From Caloranaerobacter sp. TR13 (lineage in GTDB: Bacteria > Bacillota > Clostridia > Tissierellales > Thermohalobacteraceae), in assembly GCF_001316435.1 (NCBI RefSeq), contig NZ_JXLL01000012.1:1-52445 (forward strand): a stretch of DNA of 52,445 bases, in the 5' to 3' direction. The position numbers and the translations under genes were made by a program. Of the stretch, positions 29,764 through 37,210 are shown one piece after another. Positions within the stretch are counted from its first letter, which is position 1, and every line of letters starts with the position of its first letter. Below the pieces are notes generated by a model that worked only from the letters and a program-made list of their open reading frames with translations, made no database searches and was not told the DNA's origin.

Positions 29764-31614
29764 TTGAACTTATTTATTAAATTTTTTAGTGAGGATGATT
29801 TAGAAAGAGGAAGAGTAAATTATAGTTTAAAACCTATAATTGAGACTTACAGCAATATTCTGTGGGTTAGCAAAGACGACATAAGCCAGTGTTTAGCAAG
29901 CTTTGCACCAAGAGATTACGGTCAACACTATATTAAAGAACTAAAAGTAAAAGACATTGATATTGTAGAAGGACGCATAATTATAAAATTTGATATTATT
30001 GATGAATTAGATATTACTTCAAAAGAAGCCAATGCCCGTGCTTGGCACATTGCAGTAAGAGAGGGATTTATTAAAAGAGAACACCTTTTACCTTTAATAT
30101 CTATAATTACAGATGATCAGTTAGATGAAATCATATATGGAAGATACAATCTGTATACAGGTAAATCAAGAAGTAATATAGAAAAACTTGATGAGTTAAA
30201 ACAAAAGAATGATTGGTTAGGAATATATAAACTATTTGAACCTATAGACCAAATAAAAAATAAATTTAATGATATTTGGAATGACTCAGAAATTCTAAAT
30301 AATATTGCATTTGCATGTGCAAAATTAGCACAAATAGGCGATGTACCTAAAGATAAGAAAGAAAAAGAAAAATATCTTAAAGAAAAAGCTAAGTATAGAA
30401 AAGAAGCTGAATTAATCAGGAAAAGATGTATAGAACTTAACCCTGATAATCCAACTTATCTATCTAACTTAGGGTATTTATATTATCACAATGTTCAAGA
30501 ACTGACTCGAGCTAGAGGTCGTAAAGATGGTAATGTAATTGATGAAATAAATAGAGCCATTGAATATATAGGTAAAGCGTTAATAATAGATGATACGCGA
30601 ATTAAAGATCATTATAGGAAAGGGTATCTATTAACAGAGAAATTACCTGATCAATTGTATTATGGACCAGCGAACAATAGACAACTAGCTGATATAAAAC
30701 GTGACGAGGGGATAAAAGAACTTGAAAAAGTTATTATTATTTGGGAAAATTTAGATGATTTTGATACTAGGCAATCACGTGAAAAAAGTAGGTGTAGAAA
30801 GGAATACATTAAATCAATATATCACTTAGGAGAAGCTTACTATGATAAGTTTAGAATGAGTAGGTATTGGAGAAATGTTTTTTATTCTTTTGTTACGAAT
30901 AATAAAGGTTATTTAGAATTATTATTTAGTAATTATGATGTTGGTAATTTAAAAAAATCTCAAAAGTTTTTTGTTAAATGTTGGGATGTAGAATTAGAAA
31001 GTGATATAGATATTAAAAATATAAGTGAAATTAATAAAGCGAGTAAAGAATGGGTGTATAATGCTGTTGATAAGCTTTATAGATTAGGAATTATAAATTT
31101 AGATTTTTATTGGGTTATTAAGAATAATCCGAAATATAATGAAACTACAAAGTTGAAGTTTTTAACAGTAGCTGAACAATATTTAAAGTCAAGCTTATTA
31201 GTTAAATGGAATGACAATAATGAGAGAAAACCTAAAGATTATGTAGCAGAAAAGTTAGCTAGAGTTTATATTTCTCGTGGAGATTATAACAAAGCAGTAG
31301 ATATAATCAAGAAATATTGTAATAGAAAGATTAAGTCTTATATAGTTAATACTTTGTCCTTAGCATTGTATCTTATGAATAATTATGATGAAGTGATTAA
31401 GTATTTGCAAGGACCAGTTAGAGATAAACATAACAAAAACAAAGAACAATCAATAATACTATTAGGATATGCATATATGAAACTTAATAAATACGATAAA
31501 GCTATAAAAACATTTAAGCTACTAGACGAAGAGGGATATGTAAGTTCAACGGCTTTAGAAATATCAGAAAATGCAATAGAAGAATGTATGGAGAAAAGTG
31601 AAATTTTATTCTAA
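29764..31614 (+). CDS. TPR-repeat protein of unknown function
   Basis: 616 residues from TTG 29764 behind GAGGGGAT. The first 130 residues form a domain I do not recognise (DDLERGRVNYSLKPIIETYS; SFAPRDYGQHYIKELKVKDI). The rest is helical with TPR-like units, clearest around 190-275 (CIELNPDNPTYLSNLGYLYY) and 500-600 (KLARVYISRGDYNKAVDIIK; LLGYAYMKLNKYDKAIKTF). No signal peptide or membrane helix is seen, so it is probably a cytoplasmic scaffold. A 37-codon ORF follows 25 bases later. Codon use resembles the surrounding genes. Confidence 0.75.
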   Translation: MNLFIKFFSEDDLERGRVNYSLKPIIETYSNILWVSKDDISQCLASFAPRDYGQHYIKELKVKDIDIVEGRIIIKFDIIDELDITSKEANARAWHIAVREGFIKREHLLPLISIITDDQLDEIIYGRYNLYTGKSRSNIEKLDELKQKNDWLGIYKLFEPIDQIKNKFNDIWNDSEILNNIAFACAKLAQIGDVPKDKKEKEKYLKEKAKYRKEAELIRKRCIELNPDNPTYLSNLGYLYYHNVQELTRARGRKDGNVIDEINRAIEYIGKALIIDDTRIKDHYRKGYLLTEKLPDQLYYGPANNRQLADIKRDEGIKELEKVIIIWENLDDFDTRQSREKSRCRKEYIKSIYHLGEAYYDKFRMSRYWRNVFYSFVTNNKGYLELLFSNYDVGNLKKSQKFFVKCWDVELESDIDIKNISEINKASKEWVYNAVDKLYRLGIINLDFYWVIKNNPKYNETTKLKFLTVAEQYLKSSLLVKWNDNNERKPKDYVAEKLARVYISRGDYNKAVDIIKKYCNRKIKSYIVNTLSLALYLMNNYDEVIKYLQGPVRDKHNKNKEQSIILLGYAYMKLNKYDKAIKTFKLLDEEGYVSSTALEISENAIEECMEKSEILF

Positions 31615-31639
31615 AATCAGTTTAATAAGGTGATAACTG

Positions 31640-31753
31640 ATGATTGTAGATAGAAATAAAATCATATTGGAAAATGAAGAGTTGATAGATAATTTTTCGT
31701 TTGTTGATGATAATAAAAGTGAGCAGTTAAGTATGTTACAAAAATATTTGTAA
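31640..31753 (+). CDS. Small ORF, 37 residues, downstream of the TPR gene
   Basis: ATG 31640 to TAA 31751-31753, with AAGGTGATA about 6 nt upstream. It begins MIVDRNKIILENEEL and is acidic (many D/E) with no membrane helix. It lies 25 bases after the TPR gene and directly before a terminator, so it would share that mRNA. No family is recognised. It could be a partner peptide of the TPR protein; chance is not excluded. Confidence 0.5.
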   Translation: MIVDRNKIILENEELIDNFSFVDDNKSEQLSMLQKYL

Positions 31754-31772
31754 AATACAAATCAGTTTTTAG

Positions 31773-31805
31773 AAAACAGTGAGCAGTTAGCTTACTGTTT
31801 TTTTA
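31773..31805 (+). terminator. Terminator of the TPR unit
   Basis: AAAACAGTGAGC (31773-31784) / GCTTACTGTTTT (31790-31801), one G-T pair, then T-rich. Confidence 0.85.
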
Positions 31806-31840
31806 TAATAATCTATTTTAATCGAAGATTTTGTTCTATT
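31805..31840 (+). repeat. Copy 2 of a conserved intergenic motif
   Basis: TAATAATCTATTTTAATCG followed by AAGATTTTGTTCTA. It matches the CRISPR-leader copy (47799-47832) at 16 of 19 bases before the CG and about 12 of 14 after, and the copy before ecfA1 (15981). It lies before the L,D-transpeptidase gene. Confidence 0.45.
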
Positions 31841-31890
31841 ATATTTATTTAGCTTAAGCATATAATTAAGTAGATGGAGGTGATAGGGGA

Positions 31891-32658
31891 TTGCGCAAAA
31901 ATAAATACATAATTTTTATAATACCGATAGTAATTTTTTTATTATTTATAAAAAACAATGATGAATTAATAAGTGCAGTAGGGTTAAAAAAATATAATTT
32001 AAAAGAACTGAATAAAATATATAAAGAATATGAGGCATGGGAAGAAAAACAATTAAAAGAACATTATAATTACAAAAATTTAGTAATTTTAGTTGATATA
32101 GATAAAAAATATTTATACCTATATGATGCCAATGCAAATAAAGTTATAAAAAAATATGTTGTAGCAACAGGAAAACCAAGTACTCCTACACCTATAGGTA
32201 GCTTTAAGATAATTGAAAAAGCGAAATGGGGTGGAGGTTTTGGTTCAAGATGGATGAGAATAAATGTACCGTGGGGGAAATATGGGATTCATGGAACGGA
32301 TAAACCCACATCTATTGGTTATAATGCTTCACATGGATGCGTTAGAATGAGAAATAAAGATATAGAGGAATTATATAGTATTGTTAAATATAATACGCCA
32401 GTTATCTTATTTAGTGGACCATTTGGGCCGTTTGGTTATGGTTTTAGAATATTAAGGCCAGGTGATAGAGGTTCTGATGTACAGGAAGTTCAAAGAAGAT
32501 TAAAGAGAAAAGGATATTATTATGGACCTATAGATGGAATTTATGGTGACTCGATGAAGTATGCATTATATAAATTTCTTAAAGATAATAAATTACCTAA
32601 AGATGATAGGATAGGATATTTAGTATATAAGAAGCTGGGTATCATTTTAATAGAATAA
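31891..32658 (+). CDS. L,D-transpeptidase (YkuD) with peptidoglycan-binding domain
   Basis: 255 residues from TTG 31891 behind TGGAGGTGATA. An N-terminal membrane anchor (about 6-20) leads to a YkuD domain with the catalytic motif YGIHGT ... SHGCVRM (Cys about residue 151), then PG_binding_1 (RPGDRGSDVQEVQRRLKRKG ... DGIYG) at about 190-245. Such enzymes make 3-3 crosslinks or attach proteins in the cell wall. Confidence 0.92.
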   Translation: MRKNKYIIFIIPIVIFLLFIKNNDELISAVGLKKYNLKELNKIYKEYEAWEEKQLKEHYNYKNLVILVDIDKKYLYLYDANANKVIKKYVVATGKPSTPTPIGSFKIIEKAKWGGGFGSRWMRINVPWGKYGIHGTDKPTSIGYNASHGCVRMRNKDIEELYSIVKYNTPVILFSGPFGPFGYGFRILRPGDRGSDVQEVQRRLKRKGYYYGPIDGIYGDSMKYALYKFLKDNKLPKDDRIGYLVYKKLGIILIE

Positions 32659-32681
32659 ACTTTTAATTAATACTTTTTATG

Positions 32682-32710
32682 TTGTAATGAAGGCAAAAAC
32701 GGACTATAAT
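32682..32710 (+). promoter_or_regulatory. Promoter of crcB-DUF190
   Basis: TTGTAA (32682-32687), 17-base spacer, TATAAT (32705-32710). The transcript leader would be only about 30 nt, too short for a fluoride riboswitch. Confidence 0.6.
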
Positions 32711-32747
32711 TTAAACGTGATATTGTATGAAGAAGGGAATGATGAAT

Positions 32748-33128
32748 ATGTTTAAGAAAGTAATATTATTAGGGATAGGAGGTTTTATTGGAAGCAACTT
32801 AAGATATTGGATAACAGGATGGGTAACGGATATTTTTGGTTCATATTTACCTTATGGCACTCTAGTTGTAAATGGATTGGGTAGCTTTATGCTTGGATTT
32901 TTGATGATGTATGGTACTGAGGTTGTAGAAATAGATCCTCAAATACGTTTACTTATTGGAACAGGTATGTTAGGTGCGTTAACTACATTTTCTACATTTT
33001 CATATGAGACAATTAACTTGTTTAGAGAATCTAGTTATTTTTTAGGTTTATTAAATATATTCTTAAATATGGGAATAGGTTTAACTTCAGTGTGGTTAGG
33101 CTTTATATTAGCTAAATCTCTAATTTAG
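32748..33128 (+). CDS. crcB: Fluoride ion channel FluC/CrcB
   Basis: 126 residues from ATG 32748 (MFKKVILLGIGGFIGSNLRYW), spaced 10 nt from AGAAGGGA; other in-frame ATGs lie at 32727, 32739 and 32742. Four membrane helices. GGFIGSNLRYW, GTLVVNGLGSFMLGF and GTGMLGALTTFSTFSYE are FluC hallmarks. FluC exports fluoride as a dual-topology dimer. DUF190 follows 11 bases later. Confidence 0.94.
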   Translation: MFKKVILLGIGGFIGSNLRYWITGWVTDIFGSYLPYGTLVVNGLGSFMLGFLMMYGTEVVEIDPQIRLLIGTGMLGALTTFSTFSYETINLFRESSYFLGLLNIFLNMGIGLTSVWLGFILAKSLI

Positions 33129-33139
33129 GGAGGTTTTTT

Positions 33140-33487
33140 ATGAGAACACAAAGTAAAGGAAAATTACTTAGAATTTATATTTCTGAATCTGATAAATATA
33201 ACGGATTATCGCTATACCGTTTGATAGTAGAACAAGCAAAAAAATTAGAAATGGCAGGGATTACAGTATATAGAGGAATAGAGGGGTTTGGAGGTCATCA
33301 TAGTTTACATACAACGCATATTTTTAGATTATCAGATAATTTGCCAATAGTATTAGAAATAATAGATTCAGAAGAAAAAATAGAACAATTCATATCAAAC
33401 ATAGAGAAATTTATAAATGATGGTTTAATAATAACACAAGAAAATATAAATATAATTAAGTTTACTGATGAAAAAGAGTCACGTTAA
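33140..33487 (+). CDS. DUF190 domain protein
   Basis: 115 residues. LRIYISESDKYNGLSLYRLIVE and AGITVYRGIEGFGGHHSLHT are typical of DUF190, a PII-like fold. The family is often encoded next to crcB, as here, suggesting a role in fluoride response, but the function is unknown. GGGAGG precedes the ATG. Confidence 0.9.
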   Translation: MRTQSKGKLLRIYISESDKYNGLSLYRLIVEQAKKLEMAGITVYRGIEGFGGHHSLHTTHIFRLSDNLPIVLEIIDSEEKIEQFISNIEKFINDGLIITQENINIIKFTDEKESR

Positions 33488-33548
33488 AAGATGAGAAATA
33501 TTGTTGAATAATGAAGAATTTTTGTTTAATTTAACTTGAATCGGGTAT

Positions 33549-33582
33549 AAGCGTATATAGATGTAAATTAATACGCTTTTCT
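33549..33582 (+). terminator. Possible weak terminator before ftn
   Basis: AAGCGTAT (33549-33556) / ATACGCTT (33571-33578) with a 14-nt AT loop, then TTCT. The hairpin ends about 9 bases before the ferritin ribosome-binding site, so it could instead be a leader structure of ftn. Confidence 0.4.
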
Positions 33583-33598
33583 AGAGGAGGGGGAACTA

Positions 33599-34105
33599 AT
33601 GTTATCAGAAAGATTATTAAAAGAACTAAATGAACAAGTTAAATACGAGCTATATTCAGCTCATTATTATCTAGCAATGGCTGCGTATTGTGCACAGCAA
33701 GATTTAGACGGATTTGCAAATTTCTTTAAAGTTCAAGTTGAAGAAGAGAAGTTTCATGCTATGAAGTTTTTTGATTTCATAAATGAAATGGATGGGAGAG
33801 TTACAATACAAGCACTTGAAGAGCCAAAAAATGATTTTGAATCATTAATAGATGTTTTCAAAGCTGCTTTAGAACATGAAAAATTTGTGACTAAGAGAAT
33901 ATATAAACTTATGGATATTGCTACTGAAGAAAAAGAACATGCTACAATAAGTTTATTAAAATGGTTTGTAGATGAGCAGATAGAAGAGCAAAATAGTATG
34001 AAAGCTATACTTAAAAAATTAGAAAGATTAGGAGATAATAGTCATGGAATTTACATGCTAGATGAGGAACTAGCTCAAAGGACTTTTACTCCACCAGCTG
34101 TATAA
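33599..34105 (+). CDS. ftn: Ferritin (non-haem, FtnA type)
   Basis: 168 residues. A four-helix bundle stores iron as ferric mineral. Ferroxidase ligands appear in NEQVKYELYSAHYYLAMA, VEEEKFHAMKFF and DEQIEEQNSM. It opens LSERLLKELNEQVKYEL as usual. GAGGAGGGGG precedes the ATG. Its place near feo and a DtxR-family gene suggests a shared metal theme. Confidence 0.94.
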   Translation: MLSERLLKELNEQVKYELYSAHYYLAMAAYCAQQDLDGFANFFKVQVEEEKFHAMKFFDFINEMDGRVTIQALEEPKNDFESLIDVFKAALEHEKFVTKRIYKLMDIATEEKEHATISLLKWFVDEQIEEQNSMKAILKKLERLGDNSHGIYMLDEELAQRTFTPPAV

Positions 34106-34108
34106 TAC

Positions 34109-34153
34109 AAAAAACAAAGGTAGACTTTAAATCTAAAGCCTACCTTTGTTTTT
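34109..34153. terminator. Bidirectional terminator between ftn and the SASP gene
   Basis: AAAAACAAAGGTAGRCTTTA and its complement surround a short loop, with A-rich and T-rich flanks on both sides. The genes converge here. Confidence 0.88.
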
Positions 34154-34169
34154 AGTTATTATTATTTAA

Positions 34170-34400
34170 TTATCTAGTTGGAGTTGTTCCACTCATACTT
34201 CTTTGAGCTTGCTCAACTAGTCTCTTAGTCATGTAACCTCCTACATAACCATTTTGTCTTGCAGTTAGGTTACCTTTATCCATTGCATCATAGTTTGATA
34301 ATCCTAGCTCGTTAGCTATTTCAGTTTTCATTTGGTTTAATGCTTGTCGAGCTTCAGGAACTACTATTTTATTCCTTCCTGGTTTTTGATATGCCATCAT
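34170..34400 (-). CDS. Small acid-soluble spore protein, alpha/beta type
   Basis: 76 residues. It coats spore DNA and protects it from UV. The germination-protease site is MKTEIANELG, and the DNA-binding motif is DKGNLTARQNGYVGGYMTKRLVEQAQ. Two ATGs occur in tandem. The first (34400) is only 3 nt from AAGGAGGG, so the second (34397, 6 nt) may be used. It shows the organism forms spores. Confidence 0.95.
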   Translation of the reverse strand: MMAYQKPGRNKIVVPEARQALNQMKTEIANELGLSNYDAMDKGNLTARQNGYVGGYMTKRLVEQAQRSMSGTTPTR

Positions 34401-34562
34401 TTACCCTCCTTAATATATTTTTTTATTTTTGTTTTTTGTTGTACTAATATTATGTGTAATAATACGCTAACTAAACCATGTAATTTTATGTATCATTACA
34501 TCAGGATAGTAAATGATGTAGAATATACTTACTATACAAATTAATTCTCAAAATTGTATAAA

Positions 34563-35114
34563 TTAAAAGAATATCATTTTTATTCCAAAAAAAATCAAAA
34601 TAATCCCTCCAAGGAAATCGGCATATTCTCTTATGAATTTGAGCTTTTTAATATGTCTGCTTATAAAAAAAGAAATAGTTGTAAAAATTGAGGTTGTAAA
34701 GCCAACAATAATACAATTCTTAAGTAGCATTAATTTAGAAGTGAAAGTATTAAATATAGAAAAGCCTACAACTAAAGCATCTATACTAACAGATATTCCT
34801 AATATTAGTATTAATACATAATGAAGAGAGCTGAATTTATCTTTATTATCAAAGCCTTCTTTGAACATTAAAATACCAACTAGTAATATTATTATCCCAC
34901 CGACTAAACTTGGAAGTTTAAAAACATACCTATTAAAAAGGGTTCCCAAATATCCTCCTATGAATGCAAAATAAAACTGAAAAAACCCAAAAATTATTAT
35001 TGTAAAAAAAACACAATTTTTTTTAATTCTTTTATCTAAACCAAGAGATAATGCTACTCCAAAAGCATCTAATGCTAGTGCAAAAGATATTAAAAACACA
35101 TCAAATATAAGCAA
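34563..35114 (-). CDS. MntP/YtaF-like membrane protein, putative metal efflux
   Basis: 183 residues from TTG 35114, five bases after AGGAGGGG; the frame is open to ATG 35150, but that would place this ribosome-binding site inside the gene. Six membrane helices in two similar halves carry ALALDAFGVALSLG and GISVSIDALVVGFS, aspartate motifs of the MntP/YtaF family. The sequence could be sporulation protein YtaF or a Mn2+ exporter. Divergence from an MntR-like gene favours metal export. Confidence 0.8.
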   Translation of the reverse strand: MLIFDVFLISFALALDAFGVALSLGLDKRIKKNCVFFTIIIFGFFQFYFAFIGGYLGTLFNRYVFKLPSLVGGIIILLVGILMFKEGFDNKDKFSSLHYVLILILGISVSIDALVVGFSIFNTFTSKLMLLKNCIIVGFTTSIFTTISFFISRHIKKLKFIREYADFLGGIILIFFGIKMIFF

Positions 35115-35162
35115 AAATACCCCTCCTGATAGGTTGAAGTCTATGTACATTACATACTTATG

Positions 35163-35208
35163 TTTAGGATATATTTAATATTATTGAATATAATTTAAAT
35201 ATATCTAA
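35163..35208. promoter_or_regulatory. Inverted repeat in the divergent mntP-like/dtxR promoter region
   Basis: TTAGGATATATTTAA (35164-35178) and TTTAAATATATCTAA (35194-35208) are near-perfect inverted arms. They enclose a TATAAT (35189-35194) on the + strand. It is a candidate operator for the adjacent regulator or for both genes. Confidence 0.5.
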
Positions 35209-35240
35209 TACAATTTATTAAAACTTAAGGAGATGGTCGC

Positions 35241-35675
35241 ATGCTCTCTCCAAGCCTTGAAGATTATTTAGAAGAGGTATATAGATTATCAAGGAACAAA
35301 AAAGAAATAAGGGTTAAGGATATAGCAGATTGTCTAGGAGTTTCGATGCCTTCTGTTGTTAAGGGATTAAAAAAATTACATGACTTAGAATATATAGTAT
35401 ATAGACCATATGAGAAAATTTATATGCTAGAAAAAGGAGAAAAAGAAGGGAAATTCTTAATAGAGAGGAATAGAATATTACGTGAATTTGTTAGAATTAT
35501 AGGGTCTGATTGTGATGTAAAACAAGAAGCAGAGGCTATGGAACATTACTTTACTATTTCTACAATAAAATGTATTGAAAAATTAGTTCAATTTTTTAAA
35601 GATAATGATGACCTTTATGAAAAATTTAAAAACTATAAAATACACAGTAGTTTAGAAAATATTAAAAGAAGGTAG
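35241..35675 (+). CDS. DtxR/MntR-family metal-dependent transcriptional regulator
   Basis: 144 residues. A winged helix (about 5-62: LEDYLEEVYRL, RVKDIADCLGVSMPSVVKGL) is followed by a dimerisation/metal domain. There is no SH3 domain, so the length equals Bacillus MntR. Aligned to MntR (known ligands D8, E11, H77, E99, E102, H103), it keeps D8, E11, E98, E101 and H102 but has Asn at 77. The loss of the bridging His is unusual. DtxR-like boxes upstream of feoA suggest it may sense iron, manganese or both. Confidence 0.88.
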   Translation: MLSPSLEDYLEEVYRLSRNKKEIRVKDIADCLGVSMPSVVKGLKKLHDLEYIVYRPYEKIYMLEKGEKEGKFLIERNRILREFVRIIGSDCDVKQEAEAMEHYFTISTIKCIEKLVQFFKDNDDLYEKFKNYKIHSSLENIKRR

Positions 35676-35688
35676 ACAGTTAACAACA

Positions 35689-35756
35689 ATTAAAAATTCG
35701 CCGCTCATCATTTTTTTAAATATCGAAACGTGAATGATGAACGACGAATAATCAAT
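35689..35756. repeat. Palindromic intergenic element
   Basis: Imperfect 24-bp inverted arms (35689-35712 with 35733-35756, about 19 of 24 pairs) have a 20-nt loop. They sit immediately before the heptad repeats at 35760. It resembles small repetitive elements dispersed in clostridial genomes; no second copy is visible here. Confidence 0.5.
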
Positions 35757-35759
35757 TAT

Positions 35760-35815
35760 CACCTAGTACCAAGTGCCCAGCACCTAGTACCAAGTATCCA
35801 GTACCAAGTACCTAT
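35760..35815. repeat. Heptanucleotide tandem repeats
   Basis: Eight consecutive 7-mers of the pattern YAYCYAG or close variants (CACCTAG, TACCAAG, TGCCCAG, TATCCAG) run to 35815 and include the stop codon of the feoB membrane gene (CTA at 35812). A related patch is at 20329-20363. Confidence 0.7.
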
Positions 35816-37197
35816 ATTATTGTAGCTAATAAATTTATAGTTAATGTAACTAAAATAGCTATCGAAGTAGTTAGTATAGCAGTGAAAGCAGGCCATTTAA
35901 TACTATTTGTTTCGTTTTTTATGGTCAGTAGAGTTGTTCCACATGGGAAATGTAATAAAGAGAATAACATAAAGTTTAATCCTGTTACCCAGGTCCAGCC
36001 GTTATTAACTAGTAGATTTTTTAGAGCATCTAGACTATTTAGTTCAATCATAGCTCCAGTAGATAAATAACTCATTATAAGAATTGGAAGTACAATTTCA
36101 TTTGCAGGTAGACCTAATATAAATGCTAGTAAAATAAAACCATCTAATCCCATTAAATTTCCGAGAGGATTTAAAAAGTAAGCTATATGATTTAATAGGC
36201 TTATTCCACCAATGTTGATATTAGCAACCAGCCATGTTAAAGCTCCTGCTGGTGCGGCTACTAATACTGCTCTTGATAAGACAAACAATGTCCTATCTAT
36301 TAAGGATCTAACTAATATTCTGCCTATTTGAGGTTTTCTATAAGGTGGTAGTTCGAGAGTAAAGGTTGAAGGAACGCCCTTTAGAATTGTTTTAGAAAGT
36401 ATCTTTGATACCAATAAAGTTATAAATATGCCGATTAGAATAATACCTATTACAGATACTGTTGCTGTAATTGTGCTAAATTTTGGAGAGACTAGTGAAC
36501 TGAAAAAAATTGTTGATACGGCAATAAGAGTTGGGAATCTTCCATTACAAGGAACAAAACTATTTGTAATTGTAGCTATTAAACGTTCTCTTGGGGAATC
36601 TATTATTCTAGTTGCTATAACTCCTGCTGCATTACATCCAAACCCCATACTCATTGTTAAAGCTTGTTTTCCATGCGTTCCAGATTTTCTAAAGAAATTG
36701 TCTAAATTAAAAGCTATTCTGGGCAGATATCCTAGGTCTTCTAATAATGTGAATAGTGGAAAAAATATAGCCATAGGTGGTAGCATTACAGATACTACCC
36801 AAGCAAGAGTTCTATACATTCCTAAAATTAATATACCGTGTAACCAATATGGAGCATTAATATACATAAAAAATTCAGTTAGTTTATTTTCTAAACCAAA
36901 TAATATTTTGCCTAGTAACTGTGATGGATAGTTAGCACCTTGTATAGTTATCCAAAAAATTAGACCTAAAAGTAACAGCATGATCGGGTATCCAAATATT
37001 CTAGATGTTAGTATATCATCAATTTTTTTATCCCAATTAATTTTTCTTTTATCTTCAATTATTAAAACTTCGTTTGCTATTTCTTCTGCTTTTTCATATA
37101 TAGTAGTTACTATGCTATCACTAATATTTATTTCTGTTTTGAGTTTATTATTTAATATGTTCGAAATTCTACTTGATGCATCTTTAATGGAGTCCAT
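35812..37197 (-). CDS. feoB: Split FeoB, membrane (permease) part
   Basis: 461 residues: the transmembrane Gate and core regions of FeoB without the GTPase. A hydrophilic N-terminus (1-65) is followed by 8-10 helices. FeoB-type gate motifs are GFGCNAAGVIATRIID and NSFVPCNGRFPTLI. It imports Fe2+ with the GTPase encoded just upstream. An AGAGGTGA box lies before ATG 37197, so it is a separate gene and not a frameshift product. The stop lies inside the heptad repeats. Confidence 0.9.
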   Translation of the reverse strand: MDSIKDASSRISNILNNKLKTEINISDSIVTTIYEKAEEIANEVLIIEDKRKINWDKKIDDILTSRIFGYPIMLLLLGLIFWITIQGANYPSQLLGKILFGLENKLTEFFMYINAPYWLHGILILGMYRTLAWVVSVMLPPMAIFFPLFTLLEDLGYLPRIAFNLDNFFRKSGTHGKQALTMSMGFGCNAAGVIATRIIDSPRERLIATITNSFVPCNGRFPTLIAVSTIFFSSLVSPKFSTITATVSVIGIILIGIFITLLVSKILSKTILKGVPSTFTLELPPYRKPQIGRILVRSLIDRTLFVLSRAVLVAAPAGALTWLVANINIGGISLLNHIAYFLNPLGNLMGLDGFILLAFILGLPANEIVLPILIMSYLSTGAMIELNSLDALKNLLVNNGWTWVTGLNFMLFSLLHFPCGTTLLTIKNETNSIKWPAFTAILTTSIAILVTLTINLLATII

Positions 37198-37210
37198 AAA
37201 TTCACCTCTC

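Noticed and set aside
32659-32747. Fluoride riboswitch upstream of crcB
   Set aside because: The leader is about 30 nt after the promoter and has no crcB-motif pattern.
35115-35240. Mn riboswitch (yybP-ykoY) upstream of the MntP-like gene
   Set aside because: The region is very AT-rich without the expected paired cores; only an inverted repeat is visible.
36428-36931. A 167-codon plus-strand frame opposite feoB
   Set aside because: It is the shadow of the membrane part of FeoB; no ribosome-binding site or family similarity.
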